Shown here one piece after another: positions 32,002 through 44,459 of a DNA stretch of 64,000 nt (position 1 is the stretch's first letter; every line of letters begins with the position of its first letter). Origin of the DNA: Semisulcospira habei (lineage: Eukaryota > Mollusca > Gastropoda > Semisulcospiridae). A program made the position numbers and the translations under genes. The DNA is taken from positions 127,966,120 to 128,030,119 of the forward strand of contig BTPG01000005.1 in NCBI GenBank assembly GCA_036245525.1. Direction: 5' to 3'. Below the pieces are notes generated by a model. That model was given only the letters and a program-made list of their open reading frames with translations, had not been told where the DNA came from and searched no databases.

Positions 32002-32139
32002 AGCTGTGGTTAAAGATGTCCAGTAGCTTCATTAAGGGAGTGTTGCCAAGGTGTTGTAACATCTCGTTTTAGATGCTGTCTGGGTCTGGAGATTTTTTCT
32101 TCTTCGGCTGTTTATGACCATCTTCAGTTCTGGAAGCGT

Positions 32140-32200
32140 TAACCGCCGTGAGATGGCCTTAGTCGCCTGCTCGGCGTTAAACCCAATTAACTAACTAACT
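32140..32200 (+). repeat. SINE 3'-tail fragment in the LINE
   Basis: GCGTTAAACCCAATTAACTAACTAACT resembles the 3' tail of mollusc-type SINEs and interrupts the LINE reading. It differs from the AACC-tailed SINE at 20576. Confidence 0.5.
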
Positions 32201-32242
32201 GGCAGCGTGATGTCCTTCTTCATTGCATCAGGGATGTTTGCA

Positions 32243-32356
<114 letters not shown>

Positions 32357-32497
32357 CCTGTCTGATTTCTCTCTCAAGCATTCGTGGGACAGTGATGTTT
32401 CTTTCTTTCGCATAGATCTGTGCGAACATGTTGCAGCTTCCCTACCAGTCAGTGCTTTCCCTTCTTCTTCCAGGGTGATCTTCTGTTCCCTGGTGCC

Positions 32498-33001
32498 TCA
32501 TCGTTCAACGCCTTGGTCAGCCTCCACAACTTGGTGGTGTCCCTCTCCATGTTCAGTCTTGCAGTCTTCTCTCTCCAACTTCTTCTTGTGCACACCAACT
32601 TCCTTCTTCTTCAGATACTGGGCCTTACTGTATTGTAGATTTATGTTGTTTTCTTGGCTGGGGTTGGTTTCAGCCTCTTCTCTGGCCCTAGTGAGGTTGT
32701 CATGTGCTTTCGGCTGAAGATCTACAGTCCAGTATGGGGTGTAGTTTTTCCGGACTCCTCGAGGTATGGTTTTCTTGGCTGCCTTACTGATAATGTCGTT
32801 AAAATCTCTGACCACATTGTTGATGTTCCTTCCAGTCACAGCGAGGTCTTGTGTTAGCTCATTTGTTCGGATACTGAACAACCGCCAGTCTGCCTTTCGG
32901 CGGTAGTTCCATTTTGGCCGGTGTGACGAGCTAGCTGCTGTGCTCCCGTTTAGGGAGAGGAGGACAGGGCGGTGGTCACTTCTTCCTAACTGTGGTCCCA
33001 C
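32498..33001 (-). pseudogene. LINE endonuclease C-terminus and linker
   Basis: Begins with GPQLGRSDHRPVLLSL, the last catalytic His/Asp motif (SDHRPV) of APE-type LINE endonucleases, then a charged linker before RT (ADWRLFSIRTNELTQDL, TPYWTVDL). The 5' endonuclease half lies upstream to about 33560 in broken frames. Confidence 0.78.
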
Positions 33002-34242
33002 TGTTCTGCTGAGGCTCTTATGAACATCTTCAGTGCAAAGCGCCAGGTCCGGTGTAGTGGTGGTGTGCCAGCGGCGAGAGTAGAAGGTAGGTTGGTCCTC
33101 AGGGTCATTGGCAAATATCAGGTGGTTTTCATCTTGCCACTCCTCGATGTCTTCTCCTCTCTTGTCAGTGTGTCATATCCCCAACTATGCGACTGGCTGT
33201 TGAAGTCACCAGTGATGAGGACCGGACCTGGATAGTGTCGAGGGACAGCAGCTTAGTTGTAGTAGTAGTAGTTGACCAGGTCAAGGGTGCTGTCACTGGT
33301 GGTTACCTTGACCTGGATGTATTCCGCCTCTTCCATGAATCTCCTGGTTTCACTGGCATTCAGGTTGTTTCTAACTAGGGTCATAACTCCCCCTTTCTTC
33401 CTCCCTTGGCGATCACTTCGGAAGACCTGATATCCTCTGACCTTAAATTATTTCCCTTCTTGCAGGTGTATCTCTTGTATACAGCAGAGTTATGCTGTTT
33501 TCATGCAGAAAGTGCTATAGTTCTGTTTTCCAGTGCATGATGTTCACTTTGGGTTTTTCTTTGTCTCTGGTCTTGTGGCAGTGGGCAGATTTTCACATCT
33601 GCACGGGACATAGACGACCCCGCCCTCCACGAGTCCCCTGCTGCCTTGCAGGCCTGGCCGCTTGGCTGCGGAAAGGCTAAGGGAGGAAACCCCTGACATC
33701 AAAGCCCCCGTGTCTCCGGGGAAGGCTTTTGAGCCAGAGACTAGGACAAGGACAGTCTGATATAAAACCTACGACCCGAGGACCTCGATGCCACCGTCCC
33801 AGCTTGCTAGGCCATGGCAGACGAACCAAGGGTTTAAAGGGTGGGGCCAGTACTGCGCACACTGCACTCCACCAAAAAGCTCCACCGCGCAGACTTTAGG
33901 AAACGTCCACGGACCATGACACTGACCATTCCAAGTCCTGTAGCGAGGGGCGAAACGGCAGGTGAAAGATGTCACTGGAAGCCGCAGTCTCATCAAACCT
34001 GCATGCAGGCGGTTCAGGATATTGGTCGTCTGATGTTGACCTGGGGATGACAACATCACTCGGCACACCCTGAACGACCAAGCAGCCTTCTCTAGGGACA
34101 GCACTGCTTGCTCCACACGGAGAGGGGCCTAGAAAAGGTGGCCTAACCAAAGCTCGTCCCCTCGCAACCCCAGTTGGCTAGTCACGGTCAACGGGCTTCT
34201 CCTGTGGTCAAAAAACAAAAAAAGAATAACGGATCCTCTCTC

Positions 34243-35129
34243 ATGACGACCACGACCGGACTCAACGTAGCATGCTGGAACATCCGAACCATGCTCGACA
34301 AAGCAGACAGCGGACGCCCTGAACGTCGCTCCGCCCTCATTGCCCATGAATTGCGGAGGTTAAACATCGACATCGCCGCGCTCATTGAAGTACGCCTTCC
34401 GGACGAAGGCAGCCTCCAAGAACTTGGCGCTGGGTACACCCTTTACTGGTCAGGCAGGCCTGAATCAGAAAGACGGCTCTCAGGCGTGGGTTGCATGGTC
34501 AAGACCTCCATTGCGACTAAGCTGGAAAACCTACCAACGGGTCACTCAGACCGCATCATGTCCATGCGCCTCCCACTGAGACACCAGCAACACGTCACCC
34601 TTCTCAGTGTGTACTCCCCAACCCTCCTGGCAGAGCCTGCTGAAAAGGACAAGTTTTACACTGACCTGCGCAGCCTCATACAGAGCACCCCTGCAGACGA
34701 CAAAGTCATCATCACCTTGGCGACTTCAACGCCAGAGTGGGCCAGGACTCTGAAGCCTGGAAAGGAGTCCTCGGCAAGCATGGCGTCGGAAACTGCAATG
34801 ACAATGGCCGCCTACTGTTGGAGTTCTGTGCAGAGCAGCAACTGGTCATCACCAACACTACTTTTCAGCAAAAGGACAGTCAAAAGACCACCTGGATGCA
34901 TCCTCGCTCCAAACACTGGCACCTTATCGACTATGTCCTAGTGCGTCAGAGGGACCGCAGTGATGTCCTCCTCACCAGAGTGATGCCCAGCGCAGAGTGC
35001 CACACTGACCACCGCCTTGTCCGCTGCAAACTCAGGCTCCACGTCAAGCCAAAACCCAAGAAATGGGCCCCCCCCCCCCCCCCCCCAAGAAAAAGCTTGA
35101 TGTTGCCAGCCTTCAGCGCGACGACGTGA
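34243..35129 (+). pseudogene. LINE APE-type endonuclease
   Basis: LNVACWNIRTM (the catalytic Asn motif), IAALIEVRLPDEG (Glu), SDRIMSMRLPL and LLSVYSPTL in the first frame; after a shift near 34735 the second frame gives [36 protein letters not shown] and [13 protein letters not shown], the final Asp-His motif. All expected blocks are present but the single shift breaks the enzyme. Confidence 0.82.
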
Positions 35130-37476
35130 AAGCTGCCTTTCAGACAGATTTACAGCGCAGGCTCAAAGACACATCGGGCCCAGCAGACTCCTCCCCTGAA
35201 ACACTCTGGGAACAAGTGAAAACTGCTATTGCAAAATCCTCTGTAGAAGTCTTGAGTTTCGCTAGAAAGAAGAACAAAGACTGGTTTTACGAAAACGATG
35301 TTGAGATCCAGGAACACCTATCAAAAAAAAAAAGAGCCGCCCATCAGGCCCACCTAGCCCAGCCTTCCTGCCCTGTGAAGAAGTCTGCCTTCCGCCTCGT
35401 CTGCAGCAGTCTCCAGCGCAAGCTCAGAGATCTCCAGAATGAGTGGTGGACCAGACTTGCACAGAGGACCCAGCTTTGCGCTGACAATGGTGACTACAGG
35501 TGCTTCTACGAAGCACTGAAAGCAGTGTATGGCCCCAGGCACCTGGTATAAAGTCCCCTGCGAAGCGCGAATGGCCAGGCACTCCTCACAGATAATACCT
35601 CCATCTTGAACTGCTGGTCGGAGTACTTTCAGAGCCTCTTCAGCGCTGAGCGCACTGTTCAAGAAGCAGTCGTCCTACAAATCCCACAACTCCCAGTAAA
35701 GGTTGAATTGGACGAACCGCCCACCGCTGAAGAGACCCTCACAGCCATCCACCAGCTCAAGAGTGGCAAAGCAGCAGGCATTGATGGAATACCGCCAGAG
35801 ATCTGGAAACATGGCGGCACAGCACTGCACAACAAGCTCCATGACCTCTTTCTCTGCTGCTGGGAGGAAGGAACACTACCAAAGGATCTCCGTGATGCTG
35901 TCGTTATCACCCTGTACAAGAACAAAGGCGAGAAGTCTGACTGTTCCAACTATCGGGGAATTACCCTGCTGTCCATTGCTGGGAAAATTCTTGCAAGGCT
36001 GCTCCTGAATCGGCTGGTACCTGCCATCGCTGAAGACCACCTCCCAGAGGGCAAGTGCGGCTTCAGAGCAAACAGGAGCACCACCGATATGGTCTTTGTG
36101 CTGAGACAGCTTCAGGAGAAGTGCCGCGAGCAGAACAAAGGGCTGTACGTAACGTTTGTCGACCTAACAAAAGCGTTCGACACTGTGAGCAGGCAAGGCA
36201 TGTGGCAGATCCTGGAGCGACTTGGCTGTCCCCCAAAGTTCCTCAGCATGATTGTCCAGCTACACGAGGACCAGCAAGGCCAGGTCAGACTCAACAATGA
36301 CCTCTCAGAACCATTCCCTATTCTCAATGGCGTAAAGCAGGGCTGCGTGCAGGCACCGACCCTCTTCACCATCTTTTTTAGCATGATGTTGAAGCAGGCC
36401 ACAGTGGACCTCGATGATGACGATGCAGTGTACATCAGGTATCGTCTCGATGGCAGCCTGTTCAACCTCAGACGACTGCAGGCCCACACGAAAACCCTAG
36501 ACCAACTGATTCGTGAGCTGCTTTTTGCTGATGACGCTGCCCTCGTTGCACACACAGAGAGAGCCCTGCAGCGCATCACGTCCTGCTTCGCAGACGCTGC
36601 CCAGCTCTTTGGACTCGAGGTCAGTCTGAAAAAGACAGAGGTCCTCCATCAGCCGGCACCCAAGACAGTGTATCGCCCTCCTCACATCACCATTGGCGAG
36701 TCTGAACTAAAGTCAGTGCACCAGTTTACTTACCTTGGCTGCATTATGACGTCGGACGCCAAGCTGGACAAGGAGCTTGACAGCAGACTGGCAAAAGCGA
36801 ACAGCGCTTTCGGACGACTTTTCAAGCGGGTGTGGCACAATCAACAGCTGAAAACAGGCACCAAGATCAGCGTGTACAGAGCTGTGGTCCTCACCACCCT
36901 GCTGTATGGTTCCGAGTCCTGGGCCCTCTACCGCAGCCAACTACGACTCCTCGAACGCTTCCACCAGCGCTGCCTGCGCACCATCCTGGGCATTCACTGG
37001 AGTGACTATGTCACCAACGTCGAGGTCCTTGAACAGGCTGAAACTGTGAGCATCGAGGCTTTGCTGCTGCGGACACAGCTCCGCTGGGCGGGGCATGTCT
37101 CCAGGATGGAGGATCATCGCCTACCAAAGATCACCCTGTTCGGCGAGCTTGCTACTGGACACCGTGACAGAGGGGCACCAAAGACTGTCTCAAAAAGTCA
37201 CTTAGTGCCTGCCAAATCGACCACCACCAGTGGTCTTCGCTTGCTGTGGACCGTGACACCTGGCGCTCCACCATTTACAAGGCAGCTGTCTCCTTTGAGG
37301 ACTCTCGCAGAGCTAGCCTTAAGGACAAGCGGCTCAGGAGAAAAAACAGAGATGCCGCAACTCAGAACCCTGGCCATACCTCCCCCTGCAGCCACTGCGG
37401 TCGAACCTGCCTGTCCCGGATTGGCCTCCGCAGCCACGAACAAGCCTGCAGACGTCGTGGGCAACTCCTATAAAAT
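35090..37476 (+). pseudogene. LINE reverse transcriptase and zinc finger
   Basis: A long frame (35090 to about 37180, one TAA at 35549-35551) carries LKSGKAAGIDGIPPEIWKHG, YRGITLLSIAGKILARLLLNR, CGFRANRSTTDMVFVLRQL, FVDLTKAFDTV (motif A), NGVKQGCVQAPTLF (motif B), LLFADDAALVA (motif C, 36523-36535), SLKKTEVL and FTYLGCIMTSD. After a frame change near 37180 another frame gives DRDTWRSTIYKAAVSFE and a C-x2-C-x12-H-x4-C finger (CSHCGRTCLS...HEQAC) up to 37473. The catalytic aspartates survive. Confidence 0.85.
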
Positions 37477-39016
37477 CTTCGTTCGCGAAGTCAAGCCAAG
37501 AGAGAGAGAAGGGTCTTGTGTTTTCGCTAGCCAGTCGCTTTACTTCCCCGTCCCCTGGCTCCTCAAGACAGTCGGGAAGGTCCTCCAGGCGCTGGGGGGT
37601 GGGCTCCGAAGAGGCGCAGAGCCCGGTACTGCACCTGCCTGGTGACGGAGACTCCACAGGGCGAGCACCATTTCTGTTGAATCCATCTCCAAGTGTCAGT
37701 ATGGTTGTATATGCGCAGTACTGTGGTTTGTTAGAGTGCGCTGTGCAGCCCAGTACCTCCGTCTTCAGCACTCGGGGTTTCTCAGTGTCGGGGTTACCTC
37801 ACCCTTAACTCCTGGTCAAAAGGCCTTTCCTGGGAGCACAGGATGGTTTGGTTTTTGGAGTGACCTTTTCCTAGATGGGTTGCCGAACAAGGTTTATGAG
37901 TCCGAACTACTCAGGGTTTTCCTCGGAGTTAGTCTTTCTCCAAGGAGATCTGCCAAACAAGGCTATCGAGCATCCCTGCGCGGATTTGTATAGGGTTTAC
38001 TCCCCTAGCCTTTGCCTCTCCCACGGCACCCACAAGGCCACGGGGGATCTGGTTCTTGGACATCAGGGTGTGTCCACACACGGGTGGGTCTGCATGCCGC
38101 ATGTCTGGGGGCCAGATCTCCTCCGAGTCCTCTGTAGTTCAGCCCGAGTCCGTTAAGGTGCTCATTTACCGCGAGTTGCCAGGAGGAGCCACTACATGAG
38201 GCTTGCCTTTGTTGGAGATTCTGTGTACTGGGAGGGAGAGACTGACATTATAGTACGGCTCTGCCCGGCTCCCCTTTTCGCAGAACTGCTAGCCAGCGGT
38301 GGGAGCTCAGTGAAAGCGAGAGCGACACTGACGCACAGACTCTACACTACCACACTAGACGCATCACAACAACCATTTGACCCACATTAATTAACCTTCA
38401 CTGATGGTCTGGGTGACTAAGGCACCCTGTGATGAAACTCTATGCTCACGCATAGGGTTCACACAGTGGGCTTAATACGGTACAGATTTGTTAGCGGTTT
38501 GTCTTGTGACAACTATTCGGTGTGGCACGAGACCCACGTGAAATCTTTAAGGAACGTTTGGCATGGGGAGTTTTAGTGAGTAGGGGCGAGATCTCAGTCT
38601 GTCAGAGGGTGAAATAAGTTAGTACGGGGCTTTACTGTCAGTGTGGACAGACGTGTGTGAGATACCTTAGCCCGTATTCCAAGACTCTGAAACCTAGAAT
38701 TCAGGTCTTTATGATCTTTTATTGATTTATGTATTATTGATGATTATTGCGTTGAAGATAGTATGCGTAAATAGGAGTTATTCGGTTGTGTAGTGTTGAC
38801 TGGTTTGGTCAGTTATGTTGGTTTGGAATTGAGGTAACCGGTGTTTCGTATATAGTTATTTACCGAGATGGATAACTAAGGAATGTGAGGTGTGTGTGCC
38901 TAAGTCGTTATGAAGGTAGTACGTGGTTAAGTATAGTCTTTTCCAGTGTATGGGATAACGTGTAGCGAGAGCGTTAGGTTATAGTCTGTTTCAATGTAGT
39001 TGTACAGTTATGGGGG
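37477..39016. other. No gene seen; probable transposon-derived
   Basis: Open frames without recognisable products. The last part (38400-39016) ends in TTATGGGGG, a polypurine-like tract directly before a TGTTACG, so it may be the internal 3' end of a lost LTR element. Confidence 0.35.
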
Positions 39017-39042
39017 TGTTACGAAAGTTGTCGGATTATGAA

Positions 39043-39117
<75 letters not shown>

Positions 39118-39742
39118 AACGTGTGAGTTATTTGTATCAGCCAGGTTACGTAATGTATCTCATAGTTATTATCCAATATGTGTGTGTGTGTGTGTTTAGC
39201 AAGTGTTACGATTTAGGACTTTATTATTGTTCAGAGTGCTTGAGGGAAAGTGGAGCGACGGACGCCGAGACGTCAGTCACCAGGCACCTAATGTGAGATC
39301 ATCTCTCCAGCTCTTCACTCAGGGAGTGAGCGACCGGTGCCGAGACACCCGGGTCACAGCTAGGACTGCTATACGGTACGAGCTACGAGGACGTCTACGG
39401 TACGAGAGACGGGACGACTCGGGGGCGTACGAAGAAGGACTTGCACGCCTAGACCAGGCGAGAACACCAAACAGGTTGAAGTGTGAGATACTACTACCTA
39501 GCCTGGCATTGATATTGTGTGTATGCATGTGGTGTTGAGATGCTGGTAGTTGGGAAGGTGTGGTGTAAATAGTTTGATAATCTTGAGCGTTTTCTTTATT
39601 TATCTTGTATAAAAGTCTTCGTTAGAAAGCCCTTGAGTTGTGTTTTACCGCGTGAATGCGCCCGTCTGAGTCAGTGGCGGTGTATGCGTCCGTTGTGCGA
39701 GAGTCTGTACGTGCGACTGGGGGCAAGTCTGCGTGCGTTACA
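39017..39742 (+). repeat. Possible LTR
   Basis: Starts TGTTACG after a G-run and ends CGTTACA (one mismatch to a perfect inverted end), with GTATAAAAGTC promoter-like sequence near 39608. No target duplication is visible, so the ends are tentative. Confidence 0.35.
39046..39112. repeat. (GT)n microsatellite
   Basis: About 33 GT units; a shorter tract follows at 39178-39194. Confidence 0.97.
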
Positions 39743-40198
39743 CACCCCATTCTGTTTGCTTTTTACTTCGCACAGTTTCAGACTCTTTGTTTCTGGCGAC
39801 ATCTGAATGAAAACTTCAGTCAGGTATTCCGATGTATATCTCGATGACATAAAAAGTGACCATAACAGAACACTGAATAAGTTGTAAACAAACAACTAAA
39901 CAAACAAAAACGAAGTCAGTGAATATCCTGATCCTTCGGATGTGGGTGACTATGGCGTCCATACCATTATAGAGGCCTTGCGGTTAGTTATAGTTCCTTA
40001 TGTGTGTCGACAAGGCATAACCACTATCACAAATCAGTGGCTAAATGTGTCTTCAGATCAGGCCGCATTATCGTATTTTGAGCCGAGCCTCTGTGAGGCC
40101 ATCAGTGTCGGAACTGACTGCCGAATGCCGGAACCCGGCCATCATCAACGGCTGTGAGTCGGGGCAAGGCTCTGAACGCCGCTACCTGGCACACTGAA
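39743..40198. other. No gene seen
   Basis: Unassigned sequence. Confidence 0.4.
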
Positions 40199-40266
40199 TG
40201 AAGCCCAGCAGTCGCGGGGGGCTCAGCTCAGCCGGTCATGAGGATTTCAGCGGTATGTCTCTTGTT
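40199..40266. repeat. Hp3 hairpin disrupted by short insertions
   Basis: GCCCAGCAGTCGCGGGGGGCTCA...GGTCATGAGGATTTCAGCGGTATGTCTCTTG, matching Hp3 apart from inserted AGCTCAGCCGGT-like and CAGCGG words. Confidence 0.6.
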
Positions 40267-40344
40267 GGTCCTATGACCGGAGTTTAACTGTAACCACCCG
40301 GCCATTCAAGTTACATAGCTATATGATGTGTTCTTCAGCCGTTT

Positions 40345-40500
40345 ACTGTCAGTGGAAGGCGGCGATGACTGTCACCGCGGCCGCAGTGGTGTTGCTGTGA
40401 GACGCCGCCGGGACGGCTGCGCCGGCAATTCCGGGGCAGTCAGTCGTGATCATCACTGCCACCGCATCGACTGGCAGCGTCAAGGAGTTAACCCGATTAC
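40345..40500. repeat. Degenerate TTAA hairpin
   Basis: TTTACTGTCAGTGG...CGGCGATGACTG pairs loosely with CACTGCCACCGCATCGACTG...GAGTTAA; swollen by CAGT and GCCGG words. Confidence 0.4.
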
Positions 40501-40507
40501 ACAGTCC

Positions 40508-40571
40508 TCAGTGAAGCTGCTTGGCGCCTCAGTGAGGCGCCAAGCTATTCTGGCACCACCCTTGAACAATC
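40508..40571. repeat. Partial Hp2 hairpin
   Basis: Tip and right arm (GGCGCCTCAGTGAGGCGCCAA, GCTATTCTGGCACCACCC); most of the left arm is gone. Confidence 0.65.
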
Positions 40572-40704
40572 ATTCTATTCATAATTATCATCTCATGACT
40601 GATTTCATCTGTAGTCAGTCATATCATATGATTTCAATCATGTTTAATACCAGTATTTGCTTAGTACTGTTTACCATGAAAATCATATTTTAGAGTTTAC
40701 TCGG

Positions 40705-40705
<1 letters not shown>

Positions 40706-40780
<75 letters not shown>

Positions 40781-40886
40781 TGTGTGTGCCATGTGTGTGT
40801 GTGTGTGTGTCAGTGTGTGCCATGTGTGTGTGTGTGTGTGTGTCAGTGTGTGTGTGTGCCGTATGTCACAGTGTCGGGACTGTGTG

Positions 40887-40928
<42 letters not shown>

Positions 40929-40937
40929 AGTGTGTGC

Positions 40938-40972
<35 letters not shown>
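40706..40972. repeat. Compound (GT)n tract with internal longer repeats
   Basis: GT runs separated by a recurring CAGTGTGTGCCATGTGTG word (about three times), so a minisatellite within the microsatellite. Confidence 0.95.
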
Positions 40973-40975
<3 letters not shown>

Positions 40976-41821
40976 GATTTTAGTCTTAGTAACCGACATG
41001 AGTCAAGACAAATCATCCGGCAATGTTTGTATTGTTTTTTTACATGGAAACAATTATGCAATAAACTATCGTATCTTATTAACGGGATGGAACTGAAGGG
41101 TTAAAGTAGCTGCTGTCAATACTAACGCATCCCGGCGATGCTGCCTGTTCAAAATACATCATTGCACAAATGTTCAAATGTTTTATCCGCCCCCACACAG
41201 AGGTCTGACCACCTCAGTCCCCCGCCCCTTTTCCGGCCCCGCAAACCCACCTTTTCCTAGCTCAGTCAGCACGATTCGCCTGACCTTTACAGATGGTATG
41301 CACGCTGGCACACCACCATGCACACACTGGTTGTCTCACCCGATTCGCTGCGCTGCGCTGAATCGAGAGAGGCAAACGCCGACAGTGTGCTCGCAGTGAA
41401 TGAAACGCCGGTAGCCATACCAGTTGCTTGCTTGCCGGGGCTTTGTGAGAGCAAAAACAAGGAAACCATCTTCAGATTCCGCGTGCTATCACAACTGTGT
41501 TGATAGTTGTGTTTGTAATTTGTGCGGCAATTACTGTTGAACACTGCCCGATAGGAGTCTAGCTCAGTTCCTGGTTGCTAGACCATAACGGAAACCGGCA
41601 CCGAGAAAAAGGCAACAGGATTTTGCCAGCAGAGGGGTTTGCAGTTGGATAGTCCGTGGCTGTGTATGCTCGCTCACAGTACCGGTGGTACCAGTGCTAG
41701 ACATACAGTAGTCGCTGTAGGCTGATATTGGGGTGAGTGTTTCACGCTTGAATATTGTTCACACATTAAGCGCTAATGTCGAAATTCTTCAGTTGTATTT
41801 CTTCCGGAGGTTCAGGAGATA
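40973..41821. other. No gene seen
   Basis: Unassigned; no supported gene. Confidence 0.4.
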
Positions 41822-41920
41822 GATCGACGATGATGGTTCAAAGGTGCCGCCATAATAGTCTGGCGCCAAAAGGCGCCAAGTTATTAGGACACCTCCCTTT
41901 GAGCTCAACTATCTGGATCT
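41822..41920. repeat. Degenerate Hp2 hairpin
   Basis: GATCGACGATGATGGTTCAA and TCTGGCGCCAAAAGGCGCCAAG tip; the right arm is diverged. Confidence 0.6.
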
Positions 41921-42093
41921 TTCTTGATCCAGGCTGTTGTGACAGCAGCCATGATTTTATTTTTGTTATTCGGGTCGCTCGCTCCGTCTACTATTGCAGC
42001 GTATCGGGCTAACATCAATAGGTTAAGGTTTGTTTCGCTGGTGACCAGCTTACCCCGGAACCCACGGCATTTTCAGACTGACTAATATTCAGG

Positions 42094-42116
42094 CTCCACC
42101 CTTGAACTATCGAAAC
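42094..42116 (-). repeat. Hp2 arm fragment
   Basis: GCTCCACCCTTGAACTATCG, a lone right-arm end; a matching left-arm end (CAATCATGATAGTTTCA) lies at about 42258. Confidence 0.5.
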
Positions 42117-42358
42117 CCGGCAGTGGATAACGCATACTTACTGTGCCCGGATTAACAATGTGTTTGTTTTGCTGCCCTACAGTAATAGAACCATACAACA
42201 GTTTTTTTTAAAAAATCCAAAGTTGACAGCGGTATATATTTCAGAGAAAAGACTGATCAATCATGATAGTTTCAGTCTTGTGGTAGCGCTGCTAGTGTTG
42301 GGGGTGTGACCCGCTTGAGTGATGACGCTTGAATGCTTTCTCAGCAAAATTTCATCCA

Positions 42359-42412
42359 TCTGCAAGTGGCATAGATCCTCAGGCGTCGCCGCAGATGCGA
42401 GGGCTCAGTTAG
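42359..42412. repeat. Partial Hp3 hairpin next to a T-run
   Basis: TGCAAGTGGCATAGATCCTCA left arm and a damaged GAGGGCTCAG, followed by about 20 T (42415-42434). Confidence 0.6.
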
Positions 42413-42757
42413 GGTTTTTTTTTTTTTTTTTTTTAACCTCGTTTTGGCGCGTTGTATGTGCCTCATTCGGAGGCTACTTATACGCCACCAGTCTGTTCTG
42501 ACTCACATACACACGTCAGGCGCGAAATGCTCCACCCTTGTTGTAGGGTTGATGACTAGAGCCATCGTGCGAGTACCGTAGGTTCCAATCGGCCGTCGCA
42601 TCAGCAGTGCCCCACTAGAAATCTAAGCCTTTTCGTTGCAGAAATGGGGCCCTGTGTGGTGTGTGCTTTAACCTGCCTGCCTGCGAAGGAGGAAATCAGC
42701 CTGTGACTGCTGTTCTAGCAGGGATGTGAACACTTGCATGTGCAGCCCAACCTAACA

Positions 42758-42955
42758 TTAACCCATTTAGCCCCAACGCCCTGCAGCAGGAGATGGATTG
42801 ATCATGATAATTCAAGGGTAGTGCCAGATGAGCTTGACGCCTGAAGGCGCCCTTCTCACCTGGCACTACCCTTGAATTGTCATGATCGATCCATCTTCTA
42901 CTACTGGTACATAGTCGTTAGATAACACGTCAAAAGTAGGGAATTTATGCGACCG
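42758..42955. mobile_element. Hp1 TTAA hairpin MITE
   Basis: TTAACCCATTTAGCCCC at 42758; palindrome 42792-42896. Arms share ATCATG/CATGAT and TGAG/CTCA variants. The right outer end is not clear. Confidence 0.8.
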
Positions 42956-43248
42956 TGGGCAGGGGTGGGGGGGGGGGGGTTGTAGATTAAGATCTCGACA
43001 TCGCTGTACTTTTTCAGAGACCTCGTCTGTCTGAGATCGAGAGGGAGGCATACTATACTTGAATTAAAGGGTCCCCAAGAACCGAAGGTGTTTATTAGGC
43101 TCTATTCCGCTGGCAGGTCGTGGGGACTGTACAGGTGAGTTGACTTGGGGTGACTGGACTTGAAGTGACTGTGATGCGTGGGTGGTTGTTAACACATTGT
43201 TTTGACAGTCCCTCATCGGGGATTGGGGGGGGGGGGAGGGGGTGCGTG

Positions 43249-43322
43249 TGCGCAAGATGCTTGATTCTCATAAGCCTCTGCAGCTGTATAGACTCATGAC
43301 AATGTATTTATGTCTTGTTGAC
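43249..43322. repeat. Degenerate Hp3 hairpin
   Basis: GCAAGATGCTTGATTCTCAT pairs with ATGACAATGTATTTATGTCTTG. Confidence 0.6.
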
Positions 43323-43554
43323 ACATCGACTGCATATATTGCATCCTCGGATTGAGGAAAGGTGAGGAGTTTTAGTGTGAACGGATAGAAGGGTTGAGGT
43401 GATCGTTAGTAATGTTAGTAGTGTGTGTGTCGAGCCCCAGAGTGAACGGGTTACCCACTACCAGATCATTGATACTGATACTGTGATAACACATACAGCC
43501 TTGTAACTATGTAAGTGTTTAATGTAATGTTTTTAGATAGAAAACAGTTTCTTT

Positions 43555-43586
43555 TTAAGTCCCTTCTATTTATAGAAGGGACTTTT
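43555..43586. repeat. Short perfect hairpin
   Basis: AAGTCCCTTCTAT and ATAGAAGGGACTT separated by two bases, followed by T-run; terminator-like in form but without an adjacent gene. Confidence 0.5.
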
Positions 43587-43649
43587 TAGGACGCCGGGTC
43601 GGGGTGGGGCGATTTTAATGGCATATCTATGATGTCAAGTAAGGCGGGC

Positions 43650-43750
43650 AGGCTAAACATCTGCGCATCGAGTCATATTATCTGCGCATTGAGTCATATT
43701 ATAAATATGAGAAATGCGCCATATAAATACTAAGTATTATTATTATTATT
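43650..43750 (+). repeat. LINE/SINE 3' tail fragment
   Basis: GAGTCATATTATAAATATGA...GCGCCATATAAATACTAAG plus (TTA)n tail, the same style as at 15600-15657. Confidence 0.6.
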
Positions 43751-44375
43751 CGGAATATAAACCTCTAACAGTAACAATTGAAGTAACAAGATAAAAGTGA
43801 CATCGTGTCTAGCTTTACGCTAACCTCGCTGCTGAAGGTACATTTGGCGCGAAGCGCCGTATGTATGTATAACATGTATGTGTATGTGCGTATGCATGTA
43901 AACAAGAGAATCTCCGATATTTCTGTACACTCAAGCTTGAAACTTGGCGAAATACTTTCTTAAGTGGGTGGCTAAGAGAGCCTCCGAGTAAGTCCGAGCA
44001 TATTGTAATTGAATGTCTCATTGAAGACATAAACAAACGCTTATTTAAAGTCGGTTGACCCAGATTAGACTCCATAATTTTGGTCATATTTACTTGAACT
44101 TTTGCATATATATATATAGCTAGTTTGTAGAAAGACATTGGATGAGTTCGTTAACCAGCTTTGTATCCTTTGAACTTCTTTAGTAAATATTAATTTCTTT
44201 TCAGAAAAGAATTAAAACAGTAAAAAAAAAACTTGACTTCTAGAGAAAGACAGTGGCGGTGACGTAAAAGCGGCAACTCCGTCACAACGCAGACACTGAC
44301 ATAATACTCTAAATATGATGTCATTCGCACTCTCGCGTGCGCAGCTCTCTCTCTCTCCCTCACTCATGCAAACAT

Positions 44376-44459
44376 GCGCGCATCTCCAGGAGGAATAGAT
44401 CCTCATGCACCCTCCAGGCGCATGAGAATCTATGCCTCTTGGAGATGTTTGAAGCGCGC
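44376..44459. repeat. Hp3 hairpin, extended arms
   Basis: GCGCGCATCTCCAGGAGG...CCTCTTGGAGATGTTTGAAGCGCGC with ATAGATCCTCATG inside. Both arms have CATCTCC/GGAGATG outside the usual core. Confidence 0.75.

Larger units (their letters stand above)
33676..37476 (+). mobile_element. Endonuclease/RT LINE with C-terminal zinc finger, decayed
   Basis: 5' region from CTAAGGGAGGAAACCCCTG, endonuclease from ATG 34243, RT to about 37180 and a terminal CCHC-type finger ending at 37473. Frame changes lie at about 34735, at the C-run 35069-35087 and at about 37180, with a stop at 35549-35551. Head-to-head with the minus-strand LINE. RTE-like by its endonuclease start, but the clade is not certain. Confidence 0.8.

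Noticed and set aside
43555..43600. Bacterial-style terminator hairpin
   Set aside because: No adjacent gene and wrong kind of genome; treated as a simple palindrome.
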